Position numbers and translations under genes: made by a program
Shown here: positions 63,947 to 64,000 of the stretch, piece by piece
How the letters are laid out: every line of letters begins with the position of its first letter
Position numbering within the stretch: the stretch's first letter is position 1
Notes under the pieces: generated by a model
Database searches by the model: none
What the model was told of the DNA's origin: nothing
What the model saw: the letters and a program-made list of their open reading frames with translations, nothing else
Assembly: GCF_900142955.1 (NCBI RefSeq)
Contig: NZ_FRCP01000013.1
Location: forward strand, 1 to 64,000
DNA length: 64,000 nucleotides
Direction: 5' to 3'
From: Anaerosporobacter mobilis DSM 15930
GTDB taxonomy: Bacteria; Bacillota; Clostridia; Lachnospirales; Lachnospiraceae

Positions 63947-64000
63947 CTATATTCCTAGTTGTTCTGCTTCTTCCAGGGACATACCTGGAATCCTAACCGT
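63947..64000 (-). CDS. Partial gene, C-terminal end only
   Basis: The minus strand reads TVRIPGMSLEEAEQLGI and a TAG stop at 63947-63949, followed by a terminator. Only 17 codons are in the window. I do not recognise the protein; it is upstream of the LplB operon and could be a regulator or hydrolase. Confidence 0.5.
   Translation of the reverse strand, partial: TVRIPGMSLEEAEQLGI

Overview
The window looks like chromosome of a spore-forming, plant-polysaccharide-degrading Firmicute of the family Lachnospiraceae. It is AT-rich and has AGGAGG-type ribosome sites, dipicolinate synthase and SigK sporulation genes, many CUT1 sugar transporters and glycoside hydrolases, and a secreted protein with two cellulose-binding modules. 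Gene content and order fit Clostridium (Lachnoclostridium) phytofermentans or a close relative; that is inference, not a database match.

Layout. Positions 1-31,000 are a mosaic of accessory and metabolic genes. They hold a GH3 glycosidase, a secreted CBM2-CBM2-calcium repeat-lipase protein with a small membrane partner, dpaAB behind a sigma-K-like promoter, and a heterodimeric ABC exporter with a divergent LysR regulator. The uxuAB glucuronate genes and an AraC regulator follow, then a YesMN two-component system joined to a CUT1 sugar ABC transporter. Next come a 16S pseudouridine synthase, a zinc phospholipase C-like protein, an MFS transporter, and a c-di-GMP pair (HD-GYP plus an EAL gene broken by an amber codon). 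A LysR regulator and sigK without a pro-sequence close this part.

Positions 31,500-54,300 are mostly conserved housekeeping genes on the minus strand. One block (ireB, ruvX, DUF1292, fur-like, RNase J, ylbF, mltG-like, trmR, U32/trhP) corresponds to the Bacillus alaS-yrzL-yrrK-yrzB-yrrL-yrrM-yrrN region with fur, rnj and ylbF inserted. The second (hrcA-grpE-dnaK-dnaJ-prmA-rsmE-...-mtaB) is the heat-shock/ribosome-methylation cluster, with cysteine desulfurase, thiI and an HPr-like gene inserted. hrcA has a perfect CIRCE operator directly downstream of a good sigma-A promoter. tRNA and rRNA modification is a strong theme (trhP, trmR, mtaB, thiI, rsmE, prmA, an RsuA-type synthase).

Positions 54,300-64,000 form a minus-strand glycan-use operon: LplB-type permease, LplC-type permease, solute-binding lipoprotein, GH30, GH42, GH3, ending at a strong terminator. 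A structured intercistronic region separates the binding-protein gene from the hydrolases. A partial gene runs off the right edge.

Between genes there are several small inverted-repeat elements. Two copies of a ~110-117 bp element share about 80% identity, and two other elements have related ends of the form GATT..GGTGTCAAA. I read these as MITE-like repeats. I found no CRISPR array, prophage, tRNA, rRNA or full insertion sequence. The best candidates for follow-up are the repeat family, the pro-sequence-less SigK, the HPr-like protein that lacks the phospho-histidine but keeps the regulatory serine, the amber-interrupted EAL gene, and the CBM2-lipase protein.
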